Shown here: piece after piece, positions 1 through 50,167 of the stretch
Layout: every line of letters begins with the position of its first letter
Position numbering within the stretch: the first letter of the stretch is position 1
NCBI GenBank assembly: GCA_037176705.1
Contig: CM073893.1
Span: forward strand, 14,198,074 to 14,262,073
Length of the DNA: 64,000 bases
Reading direction: 5' to 3'
Origin: Molossus alvarezi
Lineage: Eukaryota > Chordata > Mammalia > Chiroptera > Molossidae
Made by a program: the position numbers and the translations under genes
Notes under the pieces: model-generated
The model's input: the letters and a program-made list of their open reading frames with translations, nothing else
Database searches by the model: none
Told to the model about the DNA's origin: nothing

Positions 1-193
1 TCTGTAACATGCTTGCTTACACGTAGCAACCCCCCTTACAAAATCCTATAAAAAGGAGCCATTTTAGCTCTCCGCCGCCGCAGTTACTCCTGTGCGGGAC
101 ATACTGCAGGTGCCTGCGGACTTAGCTCAATAAACTCCTTTTATTAAACCCCATCTCGGCGTCTGAGTTTGGTCGATCTCCTGGGTTACAACA
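1..193 (+). mobile_element. 3' part of an endogenous-retrovirus LTR (ERV1/gammaretrovirus-like), cut by the window edge
   Basis: The segment has the order of a retroviral promoter and terminator: a TATA box (TATAAAAA, 47-54), a GC-rich stretch about 25 bases on, a poly(A) signal AATAAA (129-134), a short T-rich stretch, and an end in ...ACAACA near 193. The sequence just after it does not look like a tRNA primer-binding site, so this is probably a solo LTR. The 5' end and the target-site duplication lie outside the window. The class call rests on layout only, and no retroviral coding sequence follows. Confidence 0.55.
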
Positions 194-850
194 ACACTAG
201 ATATGCTGGAAGTTGTCCCAAGCTGGGCGCTGCTGGCTTGAGAAAACTCTCTCGAGTTAAGTTTACTTCGGATCCAGATCGCTAATTCCCTTTTGCATAC
301 CGTTACATTGCTGGTCGCGTCTAATTGAATCTCGATGCTGTGTACCTGAATCACATGGGGGGGAGGTCACCACTTGCTGTTACTCGGCCTGCCGGGATCG
401 GTGCAACGCAATGAAACTACAAACACACACTGCTTGGAGTGAGGGGGAGCAAATGCTCCAGATCTTTGGATGCAGTCCCATTTACGTATTTGCAGATTGG
501 TACCCCCGGTTTACAAGCAGATTTGTGTAAATTACTTCCTTGAGATGGTGTTTCTGCAAACCATACACCCTAGCTTTGTCTCTTGCTTTTTGTGGGAAGA
601 GACCTTGAAGCCAAAAGATAACAAACCTTTATTCACATGCAAATGAAGCACTTAAAGCATCTGGGCAGGCCAGGTTTCCAAGAATGCGTTAACACAAGGT
701 TGAGAGTGCATTAACACAAGGTTACAAAATGTCCATCTTCCAACACCAACCCCACATTTTTTATAACAGCTGTCATTCTTTATTCCCTCCTGATTTTTAT
801 TCATAACTTCTACCTTTTATTTAAGCTGATGTAGTTCCCACTGAGCTCTT
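194..850. other. Unassigned intergenic sequence
   Basis: No gene or recognisable repeat is visible. The only internal structure noted is a short tandem near-duplication: a 16-base word at 686-701 recurs at 708-723 with one mismatch. Confidence 0.5.
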
Positions 851-861
851 CATAATTCTTC

Positions 862-1118
862 TTTTTTTTTTTTTATCTTCATCTGAGGACACTTTTCCAT
901 TTTTGTTGTTGTTGTTCAGATAGAGTGGGAGGGAGAGAGGAAGAGAGAGAGAGAAAAACATCAACGTGAAAGGGACACATCGAGTGGCCGCCACCCACTT
1001 GACCCAACCAGGACAGGGGATAAATTGCAACCAAAGCATGTGCCCTTAGTGGGAACTGAACCCGGTCCCTCTGGACCACAGGCCGATGCTCTAACCGCTA
1101 AGCCAAACTGGCCAGGGC
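862..1118 (-). mobile_element. Ves SINE, full length
   Basis: In reverse complement it starts with the tRNA-like head (A-box near 1085-1110, B-box near 1055-1070), runs through a CT-rich body and ends in a poly(A), seen here as poly(T) at 862-874. It is flanked by the target-site duplication CATAATT (851-857 and 1119-1125). It sits inside L1 sequence, so it is younger than that L1. Confidence 0.9.
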
Positions 1119-2400
1119 CATAATTTTTATTAAGTTGCTTGTAGTTCTCACTAAATTGTTTGAGCACCCTTAAAATCACTGCTTTGAATTCTTTATCTGA
1201 CAAATTACTTTCTTCCCTTTTCGATAGTTCCTTTCTGGTGATTCCTCCTTTACTTTCATTTGAGTGTTGTTTCTTTGTCTCACCATTTTAGCAGTCTGGT
1301 AGTTCTAGGCCCAGTGAGGGATGTTGGACTGTGTAGGCAGGTTGGTGTGTATCAAATAAGGCTGTTGTGCCTCCCAGACTGTTTTGGTGTGTGGCGCCTC
1401 TTGCCTGCTGTGGGTCCTGGAGGATTGACAACTGGCAGCTGGTATTGGTCAGTTGCGTTTGGCAATCTTGGGGTGCGTGGGTCCTGCTGGCATGTGGCTG
1501 GCATGTGTATGTCCCACTGGTTGGCTGCTGGGGTGTGTTGCCTGGTGGGGCTCAGCTTCTGATTAGTCGCTACTGATGCTGCTGTGGGCGAGTGTCAGCT
1601 CCCGGTTTGCTTTGCTACTGCTGCTGCTGCTGTTGCCTGCGGATGCTCCCAGCTCCCAAGCCTCTGAGGCTGTTGGAGACTGAGGATGCTCAGCTCTCAG
1701 GACTTTGCTGCTGCTGGGGGAAGGGCTCCACTACAAATCCGCTGCTGCAGTTGTCAGGGACGGGTCTCGGCTGCCAGTCTTTCTGCAGCTTGGATTGGGG
1801 CACTTCTGATCAGCCTCTGCTGGAGTCAATGGGGATGGGTCTCAGCTGCCATCTGTGCTGCTCCTGCCTGGGGATGGATGTCTGCTCTGGATCCTCTGCT
1901 GCTGGGGGTGTGTGTCTTGGCTCTCAAGCCTCAGCTGCTGTTGTGGGTGGGACTCCACTCCTGCTCAGTCACTGCTTCCAAGCACAAAGGTGCTCGGCTC
2001 CCAACCTGGTGCTACTGCTGCTGGGGGTGGTGCTCGGTTCTGTTCAGGCTGTTGCTGTGGGGGATTGTCTGTATTGACACAGTCAGTCCACTGGTCTGAT
2101 GGTGCAAGGAGTTCAGATGGACTCAGGCTGCTCAGTCCTAGCCACTCCCTGCTGCCTTCTCCCAGAGAAGACCAGGGATCTTCCAAACTGGCAGGGCCTT
2201 GTGACCAGGCAGGGAGAAGCACCCTGACAATCAACTTACTGCTGTAGCCGGCTGCTCCCCATCCACAGGAACAGGAACCCTCTGCCCCACATTTTTGCAC
2301 ATCTCGAGATTGGTCATCTACACTCATGTCCACTCACACTCGCTCACACCCTCACACACTCACCCTCACTCTGGTCCTGCCCACCACCATCTTCCATTAT
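1119..2400 (-). mobile_element. L1 5' portion: ORF1 N-terminus plus long 5' UTR
   Basis: The minus strand from about 1262 to 1119 encodes an L1 ORF1p-like coiled-coil start (KEFKAVILRVLKQFSENY) before the Ves insertion interrupts it. About 1290-2400 is a GC- and TGCTGC-rich 5' UTR with no convincing gene. The same 5' UTR recurs at 61606-62445, including a CT/CA-rich terminus rich in CTCACAC words, so both belong to one LINE lineage. Open frames here (for example 1592-2077) are composition artefacts. The rest of the element is missing. Confidence 0.7.
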
Positions 2401-3408
2401 TATTATTTACAGTTAACTTATGTATACACCACTTTCTTTGCTCACCATTACTTCTTGCATTTCAAACCTTAAATATGAAATAATTTCTCCTTTGCCTGAA
2501 GTGCCTCTTTAGGAGTTCTTAATGATCTACTGGTAACCTAGTTATTAATTAAATGGAAAGGTGCAAAAGAAAGGAAAAATAGATTCATACCCAGTAAAGT
2601 CTGGGTGATACAGGGAAGGTACTTGCCTGTCAGTCCTACCTGGAAATAGGACATTGGCCAGAATAGGCATGCCCACTGCATGTCTGGGAAGACTTGATAT
2701 TTAAACTTCTAAATGAAAGGATTCTCTCTTGCTCATGCTTGAGTCCTGGACTACAGAGCTCTCACACTCCTGTGTGTCCACTTGGCCCCACACACAATGT
2801 TCTGATAGACTAGAACTAGTGTGATGCTGTGCCACACCTCATTCCACCATGGAATGAAAACTTTGGACACTGGCTTTGCTTCTAGTTCTGCTGAATCCCC
2901 AGCTGCATGTCTTCCAGGACGGGTTTAAGAGGAATGGGACTTTGCAAACCCAGGATGTAACTCCATGAAAATAAAGCTTTCTATCACTTCTCATTCTTCC
3001 ATGAGAGCCTTCAGAAATGCTTATTCCAGCAGCACTCCAAGAACCCCACTCTCACTAGCAATGGAGGACAATCCACCCAATTCTCCAATAACAGTAACTG
3101 CTTTTATCTGACAAATGTATTTAGACTTCATTTCTGAAAGATATTTTGTATTCTGTCTCCCTCTTCCACTAGTATGGTATGAGAAAAAAATGAAGGCAAC
3201 AAAGAATAGAACAAGTACACAAAAAAGGTGTTAGAAATAAATCTAAGAGTAACTCTAAGTATAAATGAATTAAATACCCCAATTAAAATAGAAAATTTTA
3301 AAAGTTCCAGTGTACCTGAAAAGAATGTATTCTGCTGTTGTTGGGTGCAGTTTCTATAAATGACCAAGAGATCATTGTTTAACTGTGGATTGATGCCTTT
3401 CTTTCTTT
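2401..3408. other. Intergenic sequence with scraps of old L1
   Basis: Mostly unassigned. About 3195-3280 resembles old L1 ORF2 sequence on the plus strand, and about 3310-3370 resembles L1 ORF2 on the minus strand, so there has been rearrangement. An AATAAA-containing word near 2970-2976 could mark an old LTR or SINE end, but I cannot name it. Confidence 0.35.
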
Positions 3409-3610
3409 AAATATGTTTTTATTGATTTTTTTTTAGAGAGAAAGGGAGATAGAAACATCAATGTGAGAAAGAAACATTGATTGGCTGCCTCCTGCACCCC
3501 CCGACTGGGGACCAAGCTCACAACCTGAGCATGTGCCCTGACCAAGAATCAAACTGGGACCTCTCAGTCCATGGGACAACACTCAACCCATTGAGCCACA
3601 CTGGCTGGGC
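3409..3610 (-). mobile_element. tRNA-derived bat SINE (older Ves-like subfamily)
   Basis: The reverse complement has a 'gtggctcaatgggttgag' type A-box, a B-box and a short CT-rich body with an A-rich tail. It is flanked by copies of TCTTTCTT (about 3398-3407 and 3613-3620). It diverges from the full Ves elements and lacks the 'gtcctcgggtgagga' tail. Confidence 0.75.
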
Positions 3611-4637
3611 TGTCTTTCTTAAAAATATTTGTCACCCACTATGCAAAGATTGCCTCTTACCCATTTCTTCTTTACTCTCCTGGAAATCTGATTACTTTGT
3701 TACACTAATTATTACCCCTTTCATATTTCTTTTCTCTTTGCTTCTTTCTGCTGCATGTGGATAATTTCCTTCGATCTATTTTCCTGTGTCTAATCTGTTG
3801 TTGAACTCCTTCACTAATTTTTTTTTTCTCAAATCTGTTTGGATAGTCTCTTGCTCTGTATTTTATTCGAAGTTACACATATTTTATATTCTGAATATGA
3901 TAATCCCAATATTTAAAAGTTTTACAAGTCTCATTCTGTTGTCTGTTCTTTCTGCTGGTGCTCATTCACGGTGCTTTGTTTCATCATGTGTTTTGTAATT
4001 TGAAGCCTGGGTTTCTAGTGGGGTTTTGTTGGCTTGTGCCAGGGGCCTGAAACATTACTAGCCTGGAGTCACTATCAACTAAACTGTTTTGAGGGTTTTT
4101 TTGCTGTATTTTTAAAAATCCTCAATCTTTGTATAAATTTGAATCACAATGTTAAGCACCATAATAGAAACTAAATAGTTTGGCATTAACACCTACAGTA
4201 CAAGAAATTAGAGTAAGACCTTTATTTCTCCAAAATCACTTCTCTATAGTGATACAGACTTGGGCAAGGATAGTTAATTTTGTGTGAAATACATAATAAT
4301 ATATATGTATATATATTCTATGCATATAAAACTGTCTATAAATCACCTCAACTGCTATAGCCCTCTCATGTCATGATATATATAGCTAATAACTGTATTT
4401 CAAAGGAGTATGATCACTGAATGAAAAGAAAAAGGTGAGAGAAAATTGTTTTAAACATATTACTAATTCTAAGATATACTTTTAAAACAGAATTACTAGT
4501 TGAATCTATGAATGCTGATAATTTTCATGCAAGAATGTTTCAGTTACCATTGTATATTTCTAAATAATTTGACATTTATACCATTTAAATCAGATGCAAT
4601 AATTAATACAATATAGGTAAACGTCTAGTAAAATTAT
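3611..4637. other. AT-rich sequence downstream of MRPS31
   Basis: No gene or clear repeat is seen. The sequence is AT-rich with short TA runs (about 4297-4320). MRPS31 transcription is expected to end near its upper boundary. Confidence 0.4.
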
Positions 4638-4643
4638 TTTATT
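4638..4643 (-). terminator. MRPS31: MRPS31 poly(A) signal AATAAA
   Basis: On the minus strand AATAAA lies about 50 bases after the stop codon at 4694-4696. Cleavage would be expected near 4610-4625, giving a very short 3' UTR. No better signal was seen before it. Confidence 0.75.
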
Positions 4644-4693
4644 TAGTTGTAATATCAATCTCCAACAGCTTGAAATACAAATTTCCATGGTCT

Positions 4694-42921
<38,228 letters not shown>

Positions 42922-43215
42922 GGCCCTGAAACAAACTGAACTGCGAACCGGAACAGCGTGTCACCTGCCCAACGCGTCCCCGGCCTCTCTCTTCCGTTCT
43001 GCAGCCTGCCGTGTCCCTCTCCCTTCGCCTTCCGGTGGACAACAGGGGCGGGTAACTATTCCGGGCTCGCCTGCGGCTCCACCCTCCAGGCCACACTTGT
43101 CGTAAAGGAGTCGACAGCGGAGTCCGCCGGGGATGCACTGGTTGAAGTGGGACCCGGACGGGAGAGCCGGGAGAGTGGAGGGAGTGATCAACTGTGCAAA
43201 CACTGCACGCAGATG

Positions 43216-43879
43216 GGGCCAGTAAGATGAGGCAGAGAACTGCCCCTACTGTGCAGTGTTTAGGGGAGAAGATCCATAGTGTTCATTAAAAGTCTCAAAA
43301 TGATCCGTGGCCACCAAAGAGGTTAAAAAAAAAATCACCAATAGGACATACTGCCGGATACATAAGTATTTCTTTTCATTTTCTATTTTGAGTTAGAGTC
43401 AAAACATGAAATATATGTTTTATTTTTAAGAACTGGTTTTAGAAATAAAAAGATGCAAGATAAAGACTTGGCTTTATTCTACCTCCCAGGAAGACAGTGA
43501 ACAGGGGCCCATGCATTCTCAAATCTGGAATGCATGAGCATAAACTCTGACAGAAATGCAGGATAATGGGTTACATGGTAACCTCTAGCTTAGAATGCCA
43601 TATTAACAGTTGAATGTTGACATGAACATTTCCCTGCAGTTTCAAATGAGAATCAAGATTAGTAGTAAATTTGTTGTAATGCTGAAAACAGCTTACATTG
43701 AGCAGATCTTGCTAAGATCCACTAGTCCTAACAGAACCTTTGTGACAATGCTAAACACAGTACAGTCAGGGATGCTTTCCATAACTTACAGCCTAGATTG
43801 TATCTTAACTAAGGTACTCTCTATATCAAAACCTTGTTTCATTTTCTACAGAGTATCACTGCCTGAAATTTTCTCATAT
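43216..43879. other. Upstream intergenic sequence, unassigned
   Basis: The sequence drops back to AT-rich just upstream of the promoter. No divergent gene is seen. Confidence 0.4.
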
Positions 43880-44020
43880 ATTTATATGCCTCAGCACTTA
43901 TTTTGCACCGTGTTCCATAAAGGATTGGACTTTGTCTTATTCACTGCTGTGATCCTGGTTCCTAGAACTGTGCCTGTCATATAATAGACGCTCAAAAAAT
44001 ATTTGGTAAATAAATTAATT
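43880..44020 (+). mobile_element. L2-type LINE 3' end
   Basis: 'ttattcactgctgtgatcctggttcctagaactgtgcctgtcatataatagacgctcaa' matches the L2 3' end, with an (AAAT)-rich tail. Confidence 0.75.
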
Positions 44021-44039
44021 ATTTACAAGTACAAAAGAA

Positions 44040-44160
44040 AAAATAGGTGCAGATAGTTTAATTTGCCCAAGTCCACACAGCTAGTAAATGGCAGCATCAG
44101 ATTCAAACTCAGAACCATCTAACTCTGATATTCTTGTCCACTCTGGAATACCTGAGGATT
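44040..44160 (-). mobile_element. MIR relic
   Basis: 'gcccaagtccacacagctagtaaatggcagcatcagattcaaactcagaacc' is a reversed MIR core with B-box region. Confidence 0.75.
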
Positions 44161-44394
44161 TCTACCTTTAGTCATGCATAAAAGTCACTTTGGGATGGTT
44201 GCCAACACACATTACTAAGTAGCTCAGACACTGACTCTATAGGTCTGAGTCTGAGAGTCCAACAAGCACCCAAAGTGATTCCCCTGTAGGTAGTCCTCAG
44301 ACAAAACTTTCTGAAAAACCGCAATGACTTATTTAGCTATTCATAGTTATGCATACCTTTCAAATACACATAAAGAAAAAGTGAAATAATTGGT

Positions 44395-44710
44395 GCAGGA
44401 ACAGATTATTATTTTGGATGAATCTCAAAGGTATTATGTTAAGTGAAAGGAGCCAGACACAACAGACTGTGATTCCACTTGTATGACAATGTAAAGAAGA
44501 CAAAGTGGTTACCAGGGATTGGGGATGGAAGGAGGTGACAGTATAAACGAGTACAAGGAATGTTTTGGGGATTATTAAAATACTTTATATCTTGACTCTG
44601 ATTATTGAAATACTCTATATCATGCTTATCAAAACTCACAGACCTATACACCTAAAGAGTGTAAATTTACTGTATATAAATGATACCTAAACAAACCTGA
44701 CTTTAATAAA
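44395..44710 (+). mobile_element. Old L1 3' end
   Basis: 'gtatgacaatgtaaagaagac', 'gtggttaccagggattgggg' and 'cacctaaagagtgtaaatttactgtatataaatgatacc' are typical of old mammalian L1 ORF2 end plus 3' UTR. Confidence 0.75.
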
Positions 44711-45094
44711 AAAATAATCATTAGAGTAGTTCTAATTGGCCACAATTCAAACCATAAGAGAACAATACAGTTTAAAAACAATAAATCTGTTCTTAGAAAA
44801 ACCATAACTTATGCAACTGTCTAAAGCAGTCATTCATGAGAACAACAAAAATGTAGCCTGAAAGTAGAAAAAATATTTCCCTTTCTTTCTTCTAGCATTA
44901 ATTCACCAGTATGTTCTTCCAGTGCCCCCTTGAGATGTACTTTCTAGAACAATGTATCTTTGGCAAGAGTCAGCAAATTAAATGTAATAGGTCCTGATAC
45001 ATATCAGTGACTTCGTTCTAAATGTCTTATGAAGTCCTACACTAATTAACTCAGCAAGTCTTCCTTGAAAATGAAAAACAAAATTACTCTATAT
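44711..45094. other. Unassigned intergenic sequence
   Basis: No recognised feature. Confidence 0.35.
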
Positions 45095-45310
45095 TTCAGT
45101 CACCAATTGCTGCATAACAAACGACTTCAAAACTTAGTGGCTTAAAACAATAATGTATTACCCTTCATGGTTCTGTGTGGTTCTACGGTTGACTGGGCTC
45201 CCCTGGGTGGTTCCTGCTTGGGGTCTCTTGTGAGATTGCAGTCAGAACTGGATGTCCAAGATGGTTTTTTAACTCATATAGCTGATGGCTCATCTGGAAC
45301 ACCTGCAAGA
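45095..45310 (+). mobile_element. Ancient interspersed repeat, family not assigned
   Basis: 'caattgctgcataacaaacgacttcaaaacttagtggcttaaaacaataatg' is a widespread mammalian repeat sequence I recognise but cannot name with confidence. Confidence 0.5.
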
Positions 45311-45447
45311 AATAGGTTCTTTTTCTCTCTCTCTCTTTCTCCCTCCCTCCACATAGCCTCTGAAGGGAAGTAGAATATGCTACCCCAAAATATGCACTTT
45401 GGTATAAGGCTAATTTTCAGCTGTAGGCATTTGAAAAGAAGCAAATA

Positions 45448-45574
45448 TAGGGTGGGGAAAAAGTAGGTTTACAATAGTTCATATGGAAAATAATATGATA
45501 ATTAATAAACAATACAGGAATAAACTCTATTTTGTGTACTCACAACTGTAAACCTACTTTTGCCCCATCCTGTA
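45448..45574. mobile_element. Mariner-type MITE
   Basis: It starts TAGGGTGGGGAAAAAGTAGG and ends, in complement, CAGGATGGGGCAAAAGTAGG. The inverted termini extend about 27 bases (through 'gtaggtttaca'), with partial complementarity beyond. TA flanks both ends. The length is about 127 bases, with no coding capacity. Confidence 0.8.
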
Positions 45575-45639
45575 TAGACAAGAAAAGCTCTCTCTGGCCT
45601 CCCACTATATGCCTAAAAGAGAGACATAAATTTGTAAAG

Positions 45640-46097
45640 TTGTTTGCCCTCCCTTCTCTACCAGAAAAACAAAAGTAAATTACTGGAGGCAACTCAAGAG
45701 GCTTATCAAGCCAAATATGGCATTAAAGGATTCTACAGAAATCCTGCTGATTTTCACAGCCAGATGTTATATGGGCACCTCTTCCTGGTTCTGGTACTCT
45801 GGGCTGGGGAGCCCAGCTTGGGGTTTAGATGCCATGCTTCTCAGAGGGAACCCCCTGCAGCTGAGATATACCTCTGGAACCTCAGCCACCACGCATGGGA
45901 GTGGAGCCAGCTCTTTTCATCTCTCTGCTCTTCCTACCAGTTTCAATGTTGCTTCTTCTGTAAATCCTCTGTTATACAACTCCTCTTTAGTATTTGGTTA
46001 TTCAGTATAATTTTTGTTTAATTTAGTTGTTATTCCAGTTTTGTCCTGGGAGGAAATGAGTGTAGCTTCCACCTACCCTGCTGCCATCTTAAAATAG
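45640..46097 (-). mobile_element. HAL1-like 5' UTR fragment
   Basis: The minus strand starts at 'ttttaagatggcagcagggta' (about 46098-46078) and proceeds through words shared with the 5' UTRs at 20880-21150 and 36900-37200 (for example 'cctaccagtttcaatgttgcttctt' on the plus strand). It stops without an ORF1 or poly(A), so its 3' part was lost after insertion. L1 ORF2 sequence begins immediately above it. Confidence 0.65.
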
Positions 46098-48000
<1,903 letters not shown>

Positions 48001-49039
48001 TTTAATACTTTTTGTAGACAATTTTTACTGTTACCACTACTTTGGAATCATAGTCAAATTTTATATGATGTACTATTCAAGACTGTCAAAATATACCTAA
48101 AACTGTTATCTTCAATTTGAGGTATACTTTTTCTTTCTTCTTTAGGTTGTAACAGCATTGATTTACCTAAAAATGTGTATTCAGAATGGTAAAATGTCCT
48201 GGCAATCCTAAAATTTTCATATATTAAAAGCATTTTACATATTTCCATTCCTTTTTTTTCCCTCAATATAAGATATATAATTTAATGACAACACAGTCCA
48301 CATGACTCCTACTTCACTAAAAAAATAAGCATAATGTATTAAGAAGGCAAACTTCCTGAGTTCAAATCCTGGTTATACTGCTTGTCAGTCATGTAGTCTT
48401 GGGCCAGTCACTGGGCCATTCTCTGCTTTTGTTTCCTAACAGTAAAAAGGGGGTTATGAAAAGAGTACCACCTCAAATGGTCATAGTAAGGATTAGTGAA
48501 GCATTAACAAAAAGTACAGGCAAAGCACTTAGACATATTGCTTGGCACAAGGTAATTACTTGACTCTTATCTACAATTTTTATTATAAGAAAAAATGACA
48601 ATGATTGATGATAATATAAACCATTGCTAACTTCAGAGCATTTAATAAATGCCAAGTACTTATTAAAGTAGACGGTATCTTTACACTATGTTTAACCTTT
48701 AAATAATAGTAAAAACATTATATTATAAAGAATGTAGATTTTCAAAAACATAGGTTATATATACCACAATAACAAATAATTTCCCCCATGAAACATAGCA
48801 AAGTGTGATAGAAATGCTTAAATGACCCCTTCATCCCTTTAAGAGATGAGTGCTTCCCGGATAGTTATTAGAAAACACTAATGACAATATGAAAAATACC
48901 TGCTAGTTAATCCGTTTTGCTCACTCATTAGTCTTACATAGAACATAATCAAATTTTCAGTGTGGGAAAAATCACAATTTGCTAATATCATGGACCTTTA
49001 TGATGACTTGCTGATAGTACTGAGAATGGTAAATCACTA
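48001..49039. other. Intergenic island between L1 blocks
   Basis: AT-rich, mostly unassigned, holding a plus-strand MIR at about 48340-48560. Confidence 0.4.
48340..48560 (+). mobile_element. MIR, nearly complete
   Basis: 'gagttcaaatcctggttatactgcttgtc', 'gtagtcttgggccagtcac', 'agtaaggattagtgaagc' and 'cttggcacaaggtaatt' follow the MIR order. Confidence 0.8.
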
Positions 49040-50167
49040 AAAGATAAGGATATCAGATATGAGTATTGCTACCCAAGCTTTTTATTCCTTTCTGTTTGCT
49101 TCAAAGATTTTTTCCCATCTCTTCACTTTCAACCTATGTGAGTCTTTTGTTGTGAGGTGGGTCTCTTGGAAACAACATATAGATGAGTCATGCTTTCTTA
49201 TCCAATTAGCTACTGTGTGTCTTTTTATTGGAGCATTCAATCCATTTACATTTAAAGTGATTATTGATATGCACTTATTTATTGCCATTTTTGTTTAGTT
49301 TGGTTATATTTTTCTTCCTATTTCTTCTACTAATTACAGCAGTCCTTTTAGCATACCTTGCAGTGCTGGTTTGGTGCTAATATATACCCTTAGCCTTTTT
49401 TTTTTTTTTTTTTTTTTGTCTGGGAAGCTCTTTATTTCACCTTCTACTTTGAATGCAAGCCTTGCTGGATAGAGTAGTCTTGGATTCAGATCCTTGTTTT
49501 TCATTATTGTGATTGCTTCATGCCATTCCGTTCTGGCTTGTAGTGTTTCTGTTGAGAATTCAGCTGATAGCCTTTTAGGGGTTCTTCTGTAGGTAAGCTG
49601 TTGCTTATCTCTTGCTGCCTTTAGGATTCTCTCCTTGTTTTTAATTTTTGGCATTTTAATTATTATATGTCTTGGTGTGGGCCTGTTAGCATTCTTCTTA
49701 CTTGGGGCTCTCTGTGCTTCTTGTACTTGTATGCCTTCTTTTCTTCACCAAGTTAGGGAAGTTTTCTGTCACTATATCTTCAAATATATTCTCTAACCCT
49801 TGCTCCTTTTCTTCTTCTTCTGGAACTCCTATGATGCAGATGTTGTTATGTTTCATATTATCCCACAGTTTTCTTAGGCTGCCTTCCTGTTTCTTAATTG
49901 TTTTTTTCTTTTCGGTTCTCTGATTGGGCAATTTTTTTCTACCCTGTCTTCTTATTCACTGATCCAGTCCTTGGCTTTGTCTACTCTGCTGGATATTCCT
50001 TCCAATGTGTCCTTTATTTCTGCTCTGTCCTTCTTCATTTCTAATTGGTTGGTTTTCAATGCTACTATATCTTTACTCATGCTGTTGAGCTTTCTCATGA
50101 TTATTAATCTGAACTCTCCCTCTGATATCTTGCTCAGTTCCCTTTCATTTATTTCATCTTCTGTCGA
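49040..50167 (-). mobile_element. L1 fragment: ORF1 and start of ORF2, 3' part missing
   Basis: On the minus strand ORF1 runs from about 50160 to 49334 (broken at an A23-type run near 49400 and elsewhere), followed by the ORF2 endonuclease start at 49288 (ITLNVNGLNAPIKRHTVANW, CCFQETHL). It ends within the EN domain at about 49040 with no poly(A). Loss of the 3' side is not normal L1 truncation and implies later deletion or recombination. Confidence 0.8.
49334..50140 (-). pseudogene. L1 ORF1p, broken
   Basis: Pieces 49931-49698 (RRM side: NNICIIGVPEEEEKEQGLEN) and 49654-49334 (C-terminal domain: RILKAARDKQQLTYRRTPKR, NPRLLYPARLAFKVEG, ending LQGMLKGLL) match L1 ORF1p in order. Between them the frame shifts. 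Its last four codons (KGLL, stop) are intact, unlike the copy at 58105. Confidence 0.8.

Noticed and set aside
1592..2077. 161-codon plus-strand frame rich in Cys and Leu
   Set aside because: It lies in the TGCTGC-rich L1 5' UTR, antisense to the element, without family resemblance.
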